Made by a program: the position numbers and the translations under genes. Shown in pieces: positions 55,401 to 64,000 of a DNA stretch of 64,000 bases. Source of the DNA: Diphasiastrum complanatum (lineage: Eukaryota > Streptophyta > Lycopodiopsida > Lycopodiales > Lycopodiaceae). The stretch spans positions 31,211,410 to 31,275,409 of the forward strand of contig CM055107.1 in NCBI GenBank assembly GCA_029204225.1. The letters run 5' to 3'. The notes beneath the pieces were generated by a model. That model had not been told where the DNA came from. It saw only the letters and a list, made by a program, of their open reading frames with translations, and did not search any database. How positions within the stretch are numbered: the stretch's first letter is position 1; each line of letters opens with the position of its first letter.

Positions 55401-58400
55401 CTTTGTAGATGATAATGCATTAGCATGCCGCTTCTTTGAACTCCAAGATATAGAACCTGAACCAAGACTAGAGTCGTAACCTGTAGTAGATCTTCAATCT
55501 TCTGCATCTCCAGCCCAATCAACACCCACATATCCCCGCAATTGCAAAACATCCTATCTTCCATAGAAAATACCAAACCCTAAAGTACCCTTGATATATC
55601 TGAGTACTCGCTTAGCAGTTTTCTAGTGAATCTGCTTAGGCTTAGCCATAAACTAACTAACTAAACTAACAACATATGCAGTATCTGGTCTCGTAGTAGT
55701 TAGATAGATTAAGCTTCCAACAAGCTTTCTTCCCATCTACATCTTGATCATCCTCAGTACATCCACTATCATATGGTGTGGAAATAGGCTTGCACTCTGA
55801 CATATTGAACTTTTCAAGAAGTTCATGAGCATACTTAGATTGAGAAATCAATAGTCCATGTGCTACTCTCCATACCTCAATCCCAAGAAAGTATTGTAGT
55901 GAGCCAAGAAGATGATCATTCACATGCATCACTACAATAATAATATGACCATCCCTGATCAAAACATAAAGTGTAGGCTCTGAACTACTCCTTTGAAAAC
56001 CAAGATCCTCAAAGTATGTGTCAATGCTCGTGTACCATGCCCTGGTTGCTTGCTTAAGTCCATATAATACCTTGTCCAACTTGTAAACCTTGTCTTCCCG
56101 TCTCGCTACTATGTATCCCTCTGGTTGCTCCATGTAGACTTCCTCTAGAAATTCATTCAGGAATGCACTCTTAACATCCATGTATTGAATATCCCATCCA
56201 AACCGAGCTGCCAATGACAAAATTGTCCTCATAGTAGTTAACTTACCAATTGGTGCAAAAGTTTCTTCATAGTCAATCCCTTTCGTTGAGCATACCCTTT
56301 TGCAACCAACGTTGAATTATGTTCGTCTATAGAACCATTTGATTTATACTTAGTTCTATAGATCCACTTGCATCCAATAGCCTTTTCACTTGTGGGTAAC
56401 CGAACAAGCCTCCAAGTCTTGTTCTTTATGATTGAGTTATACTCCTCATCCATAGCTTTCCTTCAAATATCCTCTTTTTCAGCTTTCTTGAAAATAGATG
56501 GATCCTTAGTTTCCAACACTGTAGTCATATATGCAAAGTGCACATCCTCATGATGATCCTCTTGTTGATTTTGATCCTCATGATGCTTTTCAAGCCTAGC
56601 AGATCTCCTAGTTCCCTTTGCACTAGACTCTCCTTGTTCCAAAATAACACTATCCTTGATAGTTTCATAGTACCATCTAGGTAATTTGCTAGAATATGAT
56701 GTAGGATGCTTTTTGCTTGGTGAAGTCGGAGGTGACCAAGTATCCCATGTACTTGATCCCTCCTTCCTTTTTCCTTTCTCAACCATGGTCACTTTTTGGT
56801 ACTTGAATCGGTGTAGGCAGTACATGTGTCGACTCAAGCTCTTTTAATGACTCGTCACACAAGATAGGAATTTCTCCATTTTGCTTCCTATCATAAGATA
56901 TTCATGTATCTTTATGAGATCCATCCTCATCAAAGATTACGTCCCTGTTTATGATATTTTTTTTACCCTCCAAGTTATACGACTTGTATCCCTTTTCTTG
57001 ACTATCATATTCAAGAAATAAACACTTAGTAGCCTTTGAATCCAATTTTCTCCTTGAATCCTTAGGTATGTGAGCATATGCAATACTTCCAAAAACCCTC
57101 AAATGACTTACGTCAAGTTTCCGACCCTTGTAAGCTTCCTCTAGAGTTCGATTCTCTACAACTTTTGCAGGACTTCGATTCAAAAGACAAACCACTGTTT
57201 GAACTGCTTCGCCCCAAAATAGATTCGGAAGTTTCTTACTTTTAAGCATGCTCCTTGCAGTTTCCACAATAGAATGATTTTTCCTTTCTGCAACTCCATC
57301 TCGTTGAGGTGTTTTTGTACTTTCAAATTGTCTCTTTATACCATGATCCTTGCAAAACACTTGAAACTTTGTAGAAAGATACTCTTTCCCTTTATCCGAA
57401 CGAAGTATCTTAATCTGTCTATTTGTTTCTTTCTCCACCTATGTCTTAAATTTTAAACCATGTGAAATACTTGAATGCCTCACCCATATTCTTGAGAAGA
57501 TATGCCCACATCTTCCTAGAATAATTATCAACAAACACCATAAAGTAACTTGCTCCCCCATAAGACTAGTCTAACAGGGACAATCTGTGCTCTTGAACAC
57601 TAGCTTTCATCATTAACCTTCGCCTCTGAAGAAGTGATAGAAATTCAGTTTTTCGGACTTCGTATGTATCAAAGCTTGTGTGGACATGTGCTTGTGCGTA
57701 TGACCTGCACCTATTCTTCATGTTCTTCTATTTTCTTTGTATTTTCAAGAAAATGAAGATTTCTTTCACAAAATCCATCATACATTGAATATCTAATGTT
57801 TGTGTTTGATTCATTTCTCAAGTACTATCCCAATAGTATGTAAATAATATTCAGACATCAGTACTTATCTCACATGTGTGAGAATCAATCATCATTTTAC
57901 TTTTTACAAGATTTTTTGAAGGATTTCACAGTTTTACCCATAACTTTTTGGTGAATGATTCAAATTAAGTTCTTTAAAGTGGAGATAGGGCGATTTATAC
58001 TCCTACCAGGACTGGTTTGTGTCACACAGGTCATGCCACATGTCAGTATGATACTTGTCCAACGTGGATAGGCTGATACAGAAACAGAAAACTGACCAAA
58101 AGTCAGTATACAGTCTTCTGTAGTGATTTTTATGATTAAAATTACATTGGAATTTTCATTCAAGAATTTCAGACCTATATTTGACAACTGCCACGTCATC
58201 AGACCATTGTTTTATTGATCATTTCAAAGACTATAAAATAGTCTATCACGTATTCTGCTAATTTCTTTTTTTTAACAATTCTTGGTTATAACCAATGAGT
58301 AGGGATGTTGTAGCATTAGGTCCATGCTACGCATAATGGTGTCTAAGGCTGTGTGTGTGGGTGGATTCCATAAGGTTGAAGATTGCACGTCTTCTTTGTT

Positions 58401-61089
58401 TTGTGGGATACTATCCTAGACATGTCAACAATACACCATAACAGAAACTCAACAAGAATACTTTTTATTCAGTTGATGCCTAGACTGGCCAAGATTCTAG
58501 TTTAGCCATTTCAACAATTCGGAGGTGTTTGAAAAAGGGACAATATTATATACGATTTATATCAACTTAGTATAAAGAATGGATGTTTATTTGCTTGAGA
58601 TTGGCCATGGCTCTTTACGGTATTGTGCAAGTCGAAAAGAGTGCTTTGCATTTTGAGTTTTGTTGGCTTAAGAACAAATATCGAGATGTCGATACAAAGA
58701 AGAAAAGATTCACTAAAATAGTTGATGTTGAAGATGTTTGTTCTTGGCTGCACTTTCTCTTGGATAGCTTGCATATTTCTCTAGGTGATTCGCTTTTTTA
58801 ACAAACGATAGGTATTCCCATGGGTACTAATTGTGTTGTTCATCTAGCTAACTTTTATCTTTTCTCTTATGAACTTGAAATTATACAAAGATTAGTTTCT
58901 TGTGGTACTTGTCCCATCTTATTGCATAACTTAACTCATGTTAGAAGATATATCGAGGACTTATTTGTTCCCGATCTTCCTAATTTTGGTAGTTTTCTAT
59001 ATAAAGACCCTAACTTTTTTGGTGGAGGAATCTATCCTAAAGACTCGTGTGAACTTAATTGTACATCTAGTGATGATAAGTGCAATTTTTTAGACCTGTC
59101 TATAAGCCAGTCTAGGTCAGGTTTATTGGTTGATATTTTTGATAAAAGGCTGCAACCGAAATGTTTTAACTTGAACATAATTCGCATGCCTCATATTTTT
59201 TCAAATATTTCAGATTCTGTTGAATATGGAGTGATCACTTTTCAATTCTATAGATTTTCTCGTCTTTGTACTAGTAGAGTTGCTTTGTAGACCAATCAAG
59301 CAATCTAATAATTTTGTTACTCCATACGGGTTACTCGTTTAAGAAAATTATGAGAAAAGTTCGAATTGTTTGGACTCTTTTGGTTTTTTCTTTGGTATTT
59401 CATCTTATGGTATGTTTAAGATGATTAATAATAGAGTCCAAAAAGTGGGGAGCTAAGGAGCCCGCTTTGTTTCTAGTATTTTGTCTTTGTTTTGGTAACT
59501 CGTATACATATTATGATCCTTGTTCTTATTTATTTTATTTTATTTTTAATTAGATTTTTAAATTTTGAATTTCATTTTATTTGAATTATATTATAGTTTC
59601 TTTCTTCTTACTGGTTGTCTTTTGCTTGTAAGTCAACACTGGATCTACCCAAGAAAATCTGGATTCTTTCGAAACCCAGTTAGCAACTTATGCTTGGGTA
59701 CTGATGAGACATTCAAAACCCTGTACGACACTACCTTTGGGAATCCAAAGTTCGAAAGAAGTTTTCTGATACCTCGCATGATGATTTTAGCCATATGCAA
59801 CGTTTGCCTCAACTCCCCAACCCACTACCTTTAGATGTCACGGCTTGGAAGCAAATTGGGCCCAACTGTTTGAATCCCTTAAAAGCAAAGCCTTCCCCCC
59901 CCCTTGATGGAGCTACATAAGGTCTTTAAAGAAAGGAGATGATTGGGAGACTCGTATTCAAATGGCTTGTTCCACCTTTTTCTAGTTACCATGTTTTGGT
60001 AGTAAATATATGCATATGCAATCATTCAAGGTCAATGAACTCTTGAGTTTGGTAAATAGTCCTTTTCATTGGTAGAGATGCTGAAGGATAATGAATCAAG
60101 CTGCTGATCCATGAGAGTTTCTTCATGAAAATTCCTTTCTTGATGAAGTGATGAACAAAGGATGTAACATTCATGTAATGTGTCTCTATATCTAGGAGTC
60201 TTTAAATGTAGACAAAGATATATCAAGCGACTTATAAAGATTGGGAAGTAAGCTCTCCTTGTTGTGTAGTTTGTTATTTCTTGAACCATGTGGTAAGAAT
60301 CCTAGCCGTTCATGTAATTGATTGAGGTGTATCAGAATGTTCTTTAAGAAATGTTCAATCTTCAAAAATCTCATCCTTTTTGCTGTTTGACTCATTCATT
60401 GTTTGTTGTCACCTTCTTCTTAGTGAACAATGACATCTGGGAGTTGTCAAATCCTGGATTCCTTAGCATGCTTTGTTAATTATTACATTATATAGGATGC
60501 TTGTTGGCCAGAGTTCTCTTAGCTGGTGACTCAATCTTATCTCCAATATTTGGACATTGAATAATGTACTTGAGGACTTTGATATTCTTTTCGTGAAGAA
60601 TCTTTGGGTTGTATGTGTTGTAATTTTGCTGATATATAACTTCATAGAATAGAGTGCTTGTTTTGCATGCTCATCAAAATGTGTTACAATGTAAGCATTA
60701 ACGTTAACAAAAACATATTTTTTCGGGAAACAGGCATTGGTAAACATTATAAGTAACCCTGTCAATTCAACGGTCCCAATTGCTGCAGAAGTTTTCAAAT
60801 TGGCAGGAACTTATGATCCGAAAAGGTTGTTTGGAGTTACCACACTAGATGTTATACGAGCACGAACTTTTTATGCTGCAAAGAAACTTCTTCCAGTAGA
60901 AGGTACTTTTGTTGACCTTATTGGGATGTATGTGAGATTTAGTATGCTATTCATTTCTTTCTGTTATGAGAGACAAATGGGTGTGATTATCTAAGTATTT
61001 GGATTCTTGTATATGATTGATTTATAGATGTAAATGTACCTGTTGTTGGTGGTCATGCTGGGATTACAATTTTGCCTCTTTTTTCTCAG
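52447..61089 (+). CDS. mMDH: Mitochondrial NAD-malate dehydrogenase, 5' four exons
   Basis: Exons 52447-52677, 53302-53475, 60734-60902 and 61028-61089 join in frame (phases 0, 0, 1, then 0) into 212 residues without a stop. All introns are GT-AG (624, 7258 and 125 bp, and a fourth that runs past the window). Residues 1-25 ([20 protein letters not shown]) are Arg/Ser-rich without acidic residues apart from one Asp, a mitochondrial presequence. Then come the NAD loop GAAGGIG (32-38), LYDIAG with the adenosine-binding Asp (58), the substrate loop VPRKPGMTR with Arg 105 and Arg 111, Asn 143 in ISNPVNST, and the catalytic pair Asp 174 ([13 protein letters not shown]) and His 201 ([14 protein letters not shown]). 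RARTFYA separates it from the peroxisomal isoform. The family is about 340 aa, so about 130 residues lie beyond 64000. The enzyme interconverts malate and oxaloacetate in the citric acid cycle of the matrix. Confidence 0.95.
53447..53646 (+). repeat. 108-bp duplication of exon 2 end with splice donor
   Basis: GCGCTGCTGTAGCC...CCATTTGTAAGT at 53447 recurs at 53555. Each copy carries the last 29 bases of exon 2, the donor GTAAGT and about 70 bases of intron. The true donor is at 53476; the copy is at 53584. Reading on from the first copy gives a TGA three codons after the junction, so only the first donor makes the enzyme. Confidence 0.9.
54055..54255. repeat. GGAACG palindromic MITE-like element in MDH intron 2
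   Basis: It is bounded by GCCCGCGTTCCGTTCCGGAACG on the left and GGAACGGAACGTTCC...GGTCGGAACGGGC on the right, so the ends are inverted repeats. The middle is an AT-rich dyad (ATAATTAAATAATTAAAT). Half of a related element is at 38886-38938, outside the gene, which supports a mobile origin. Confidence 0.65.
54849..54874. repeat. (CT)13 microsatellite
   Basis: Uninterrupted CT tract within MDH intron 2. Confidence 0.9.
55310..57595 (-). mobile_element. Copia family G fragment, antisense in MDH intron 2
   Basis: From 57595 downwards there is integrase ([20 protein letters not shown], then [13 protein letters not shown] and [18 protein letters not shown], frame 57438-56902), the linker (56837-56463), RT ([69 protein letters not shown]) and RNase H ([31 protein letters not shown]) to about 55310. 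The RT catalytic box reads HVND instead of Y(V/A)DD, and the ~35 codons after it are deleted. Gag, protease, both LTRs and the front of integrase are missing. Stops lie near 57440 and 56235 and in RNase H. The sequence lineage is distinct from families A-F. Confidence 0.85.
57600..58560. other. MDH intron 2, unassigned part
   Basis: AT-rich intron sequence between the antisense copia fragment and the RT remnant. It holds no coding signal. Confidence 0.5.
58583..59400 (+). pseudogene. Penelope-like reverse transcriptase remnant
   Basis: Two open frames (58583-58801 and 58820-59290) are one reading frame broken by a single TAA at 58799 (SLF[14 protein letters not shown]). Recognisable blocks are [17 protein letters not shown], the RT box [33 protein letters not shown] where the catalytic Y-I-D-D is expected (second Asp position altered), and [41 protein letters not shown] follows and, after a frameshift near 59280, [17 protein letters not shown]. 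This order and wording are typical of a GIPMGTN/YIDD reverse transcriptase group usually met in animals and fungi, which I assign to Penelope-like elements from memory of the family, not from a search. It is not copia, gypsy, LINE or group II. No GIY-YIG endonuclease was seen. It lies in the sense direction of the MDH gene. Confidence 0.65.
59401..60733. other. MDH intron 2, 3' part
   Basis: No gene. A 0.3-kb GC-richer patch at 59620-59910 (AACCCAGTTAGCAACTTATG...) has an open frame of 89 codons without known motifs. The intron ends with a normal polypyrimidine stretch and ACAG before exon 3. Confidence 0.5.
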
Positions 61090-62970
61090 GTATGATTCAC
61101 TTCAATGTTTAACATAGTCAGGTGTAAGTTCAAAGTTTATTAGTTTATCAATTTCAAAGTTTGTTCTCTATGATCATTTTATTTTTTAACCTTTCATCCA
61201 TGAGACCTTGAAGAGTAAAGATTTTTAACATTGTTGTACTTTCTTTTTAGCTAGTTTTCTTTTATAGTTGGACCTTTGTCGGTTGCAGTTTTAGACATTT
61301 ACTGCCTTTATGTTTTCCTCCAATTTAAGAAGGGCTATGATGTGATTATTACATTTGCAATATTTCAATGTTTGTTCAAGCTAATGTTTTTTGTCTGATT
61401 CATCGGTCATTTGAATTGGACCGATTCAATCAATTTGAACCGCCAAACTAGGAACCAAATCGGTGAATCGGATACAAAGTTTGTCATTTTGCAAGTTTTT
61501 TCTAGTATCCAGCCATAAATTTCAAGATTTAGGTTCTAGGTTAAGCATTAGAAAACTATTATTCTGTTTCAAATTTCAAGTGACCAGATTCTAGAATCCA
61601 GATTCATCATTTTGATTCAACTGTCAACAGATTACAATACATATTACATTTACAGTCAGCAATGAAGACTGAAAAGTCTATAGACTACGACGTCAAGACT
61701 CAAAGACAAATGTTTAATGTACGGTGCATTGCATTACCCCATATATGACTGAGCGTGAGTGCCTCGTGGCCACATGTAGCAGCAACAATGATTGGGCCAA
61801 CTCATAGGCCCATGTTATAGATTGGTGGGCAGCTAGGTTCTATTGGCACCGTGTGGGGCTGGTAGCAGTGGTGCACCTTCTAGCACCAGGCGTGGTCCAT
61901 CATTTCCCTTCACCATTAGCCGAAGGGCCATCACGACCTATTGCATCAGCAGCAGTAAGGCCATGATGACCTACTTCATCGACAGTAGCAGGCCATTAGA
62001 ACCTACTTCCTCAACAATAGTAGGTCCATCATGACATTCTAAATTGGTAGTAGGGCCATCACGAATCTCATTGACGGAGGTAGGTCCATCATGGCCTCCA
62101 TTAGCAACAACAGGGCCATCATTTATAGGGGGTTCATTTACATTATGGGAGTTAGTCGGGGCAAGGCCTAGTGAGCCAGCTGACGTTGGGGAGGCAGGGC
62201 AGAGGGGCTAGGCTCAACAGAGGCAGCTATGGGAGGTGTTGGGGAGAGGCCATAGGGTGGAGCATACTAGAGCCAGACCATATGCACATACACAGGGTAG
62301 AGTAGACAAATATTGACAGAGCACAGTGCCTGTAGGGTGGTAGAGGACTCACCGTGAGGTAGCCACGAGACTTACATGCGAAGTTTTTTATAGTCGCTAC
62401 CTGGCATTTGCCTTGGTCAACACCAACATCTGTGGTGTTGGAGTAGTTGCTTTAGGTTCCGATCCGCATTGTGCCAGATGGCAACCAACCTTTAGCTCAC
62501 ATAGTGGCATTGTAGCAGTTAGTTGATTGGACTCAGGTTCCAAAGGACTAATATTTGGAGATGATTTCTGGTGATAGGCTGAGTAGTTGGTTGAGGTCTT
62601 GCGGCCAATGTACTATGTGTTGACGTTGGTGGATCAGAGGGTTGTACACTTGGCCTCATTTATGAGTTTATGGAGAGGATTGTGGAGACCCTTCAGTGAC
62701 TAGTTCTTCATGAGCATAGGTATACTTTTTCTAATATGTTTCGCATCTTGTTTTCAGCACTTGTCTAATTGTCAACAATTTTTGTGCTCCTTCAACTCAT
62801 TGCTTTTTGGAATTTGTCTCCTATCTTTGTGCAAGTGATGGCCCTTTGTTGCACATGATCGAGAGACATATGTTGGATTTTGAGTGCAGACAAAGATGTT
62901 TCATTGGGTCTTAGGGTGAGTATGATGTGTTTTTGCCAAAGCTGCTCAGTGACAGGGTGTGGTGGGCAAA
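61090..62970. other. MDH intron 4, visible part
   Basis: It is assumed to be intron because exon 4 ends with a GT donor and the rest of the enzyme (the ATPQ... region) is not encoded up to 64000. From 61850 to 62130 it holds a degenerate ~50-bp tandem repeat. The remainder is unassigned. Confidence 0.55.
61850..62130. repeat. Degenerate ~50-bp tandem repeat
   Basis: AGTAGG(T/G)CCATCATGACCT-like words recur about six times (near 61890, 61962, 61990, 62022, 62045 and 62080), spaced by CTTCATCGACA/CTCAACAATA-like linkers. It probably derives from a minisatellite. Confidence 0.55.
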
Positions 62971-63594
62971 TGTTAGGGACCCAACTCCCTTGGGTCCCAA
63001 ACCCAACTTGAAGCTGAATGGGAACTGGGCCCGTTGACTTGACCAGTGACTCGTGGACTTGCATGGTTGCCACGTGTGACGTGTCGTGATCTAGGATGTG
63101 TGCTAGGCTTGGAGACTCCTACTGTTACGACTCAGTCTAGATCTGACATGACCTCAGCATGACCGGTCACTCAGAGGGCCTGAGGCCAAGTTGGCAAGGG
63201 TCAGTGACCGGGAAGGGCATCGCTTCCAAGTGGGAACCGATGTATCACGAAATCCGTGATCCGGTGAGACCGTCTGACAAGCTGTCAGAGATGCGGTCGC
63301 GTAACCGTCGGGGCCCTAGCTGTTAGTGCTAGCCGGCAAGCGGTCGGAGTGACCAGTTGGTGTCATCGGTAATGACGGGGCATGGGGTGGTATCCCGTGA
63401 GTCACTCACTATTCATAGGTCACATGCAGCGTGTACGCCAGGTGGCCTAATCAACCACTAGGGGGGTTACCTCGTGTATGTTGACATGAATAGCAGGTAG
63501 TGCACTCAAGAGGGGGGGTACCTATGGTTGGGAGGATCATTCCACACACCGGCCTTCAGGAGTTGAGCAGCTTAGAGAGTTTTGGTTGTTCACA
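62971..63594 (+). repeat. LTR of an unclassified retrotransposon (family H)
   Basis: It begins TGTTAGGGACCC at 62971 and ends GTTGTTCACA at 63594, followed two bases later by a perfect primer site. It is far GC-richer than the copia LTRs and contains repeated GACCGGTCACTC/CTGACAAGCTGTCAG words. The body lies beyond the window, so copia or gypsy cannot be decided. Confidence 0.7.
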
Positions 63595-63596
63595 AT

Positions 63597-63609
63597 TGGT
63601 ATCAGAGCC
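63597..63609 (+). other. Primer-binding site of family H
   Basis: TGGTATCAGAGCC directly follows the LTR end and is a perfect initiator-Met site. Confidence 0.85.
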
Positions 63610-63764
63610 TTTTCTAGCTCGTTCTAGAGAGAACAGCCCGTTCTAGAGAGAGAAAGTGAGAAAAAGCTTGGTTTTTTTACCATATCTTGGTCTATAGTGC
63701 TCAGATTTGAGGGAGATCTGTCTCAGATCATTTCTAGTGGGCAGTCGTTGTAGATCAGCAGTGT

Positions 63765-64000
63765 CCCGGTGTGGCCACCTGACAAGCTGTCAGAGATGCG
63801 GTGTGTCTTGACCGTCGGGACCCTAGCCGTCATTGACGAGATGCTAGCCGACAAGTAGTCTGGGTGACCAAGAGGGTCACAGGTCTTTGGCGGGGCACGG
63901 GGGTGGTACCCTAGGAGTCACTCAGTATTCACAGGTCACAGGGGCCAGGCATGCCAAGTGGACTGATCACCCACAGGTGGATGCCATGTGCCAGTTGACG
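63765..64000 (+). repeat. Second, diverged copy of the family H LTR middle
   Basis: From CTGACAAGCTGTCAGAGATG (63779) to the window edge the sequence follows 63274-63495 with many substitutions and small indels, at an offset of 505 bases. It starts only about 155 bases after the primer site, where gag would be expected. Either an LTR fragment is nested in the leader or the element has a tandem LTR structure. Confidence 0.65.

Noticed and set aside
58583-59290. Retron or group II intron RT
   Set aside because: The GIPMGTN and DKR/YGV blocks do not fit group II or retron RTs, no maturase or msr/msd-like structure was seen, and the setting is a plant nuclear intron.

Overview
The window is nuclear DNA of a land plant. 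It is AT-rich, carries only two recognisable host genes in 64 kb, and is otherwise filled with old, nested and rearranged transposable elements, mostly Ty1/copia. The two host genes are plant families with spliceosomal introns: a HOOKLESS1-like GNAT acetyltransferase and a mitochondrial NAD-malate dehydrogenase. The many copia remnants with initiator-Met tRNA primer sites, the long CT/AC microsatellites and a 7.3-kb intron packed with retroelements point to a fairly large genome. A non-flowering plant (fern, lycophyte, bryophyte or gymnosperm) seems more likely than an angiosperm, but the sequence alone does not settle this.

Layout. 1-6.4 kb: copia fragments in conflicting orientations, including one element (2179-6404, minus) whose integrase cassette is turned round relative to its reverse transcriptase. 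6.4-11.3 kb: intergenic, no gene seen. 11.36-13.13 kb: the HLS1-like gene (minus, 3 exons, apparently intact, 438 aa). 14.6-14.9 kb: a row of hairpins. 15.6-17 kb: a degenerate tandem array. 17.3-18.6 kb: a dead hAT-type transposase (minus). 18.6-21.3 kb: a dead copia element (plus). 26.9-33.0 kb: the longest copia element (minus), with decayed LTRs, gag, protease, integrase, RT and RNase H. 33.9-36.95 kb: pieces of two more copia elements (minus). 39.2-43 kb: a probable CACTA/En-Spm-like unit surrounded by microsatellites and GCCACGCGTGGC-type repeats. 43-49.1 kb: copia (plus), interrupted by the tail and LTR of a relative. 50-51.4 kb: copia integrase fragment with a long open frame.

From 52.45 kb to the right edge lies the mitochondrial malate dehydrogenase gene (plus). 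Four exons (212 residues, roughly the first 60% of the protein) are visible; the remaining exons must lie beyond 64 kb. Its second intron holds a duplicated copy of the exon-2 end with its splice donor, a palindromic GGAACG element, an antisense copia element and, unusually, a sense-oriented reverse-transcriptase remnant of the GIPMGTN type that looks Penelope-like. Its fourth intron takes in a GC-richer LTR element.

The elements do not form a coordinated system. They are independent, inactivated insertions around two housekeeping or developmental genes. I see no tRNA or rRNA gene, no CRISPR array and no operon. The most noteworthy objects are the Penelope-like RT remnant, the inverted integrase cassette, a perfect 35-bp snap-back hairpin at 49513-49601, the hairpin cluster at 14587-14890 and the duplicated splice donor in the malate dehydrogenase gene.
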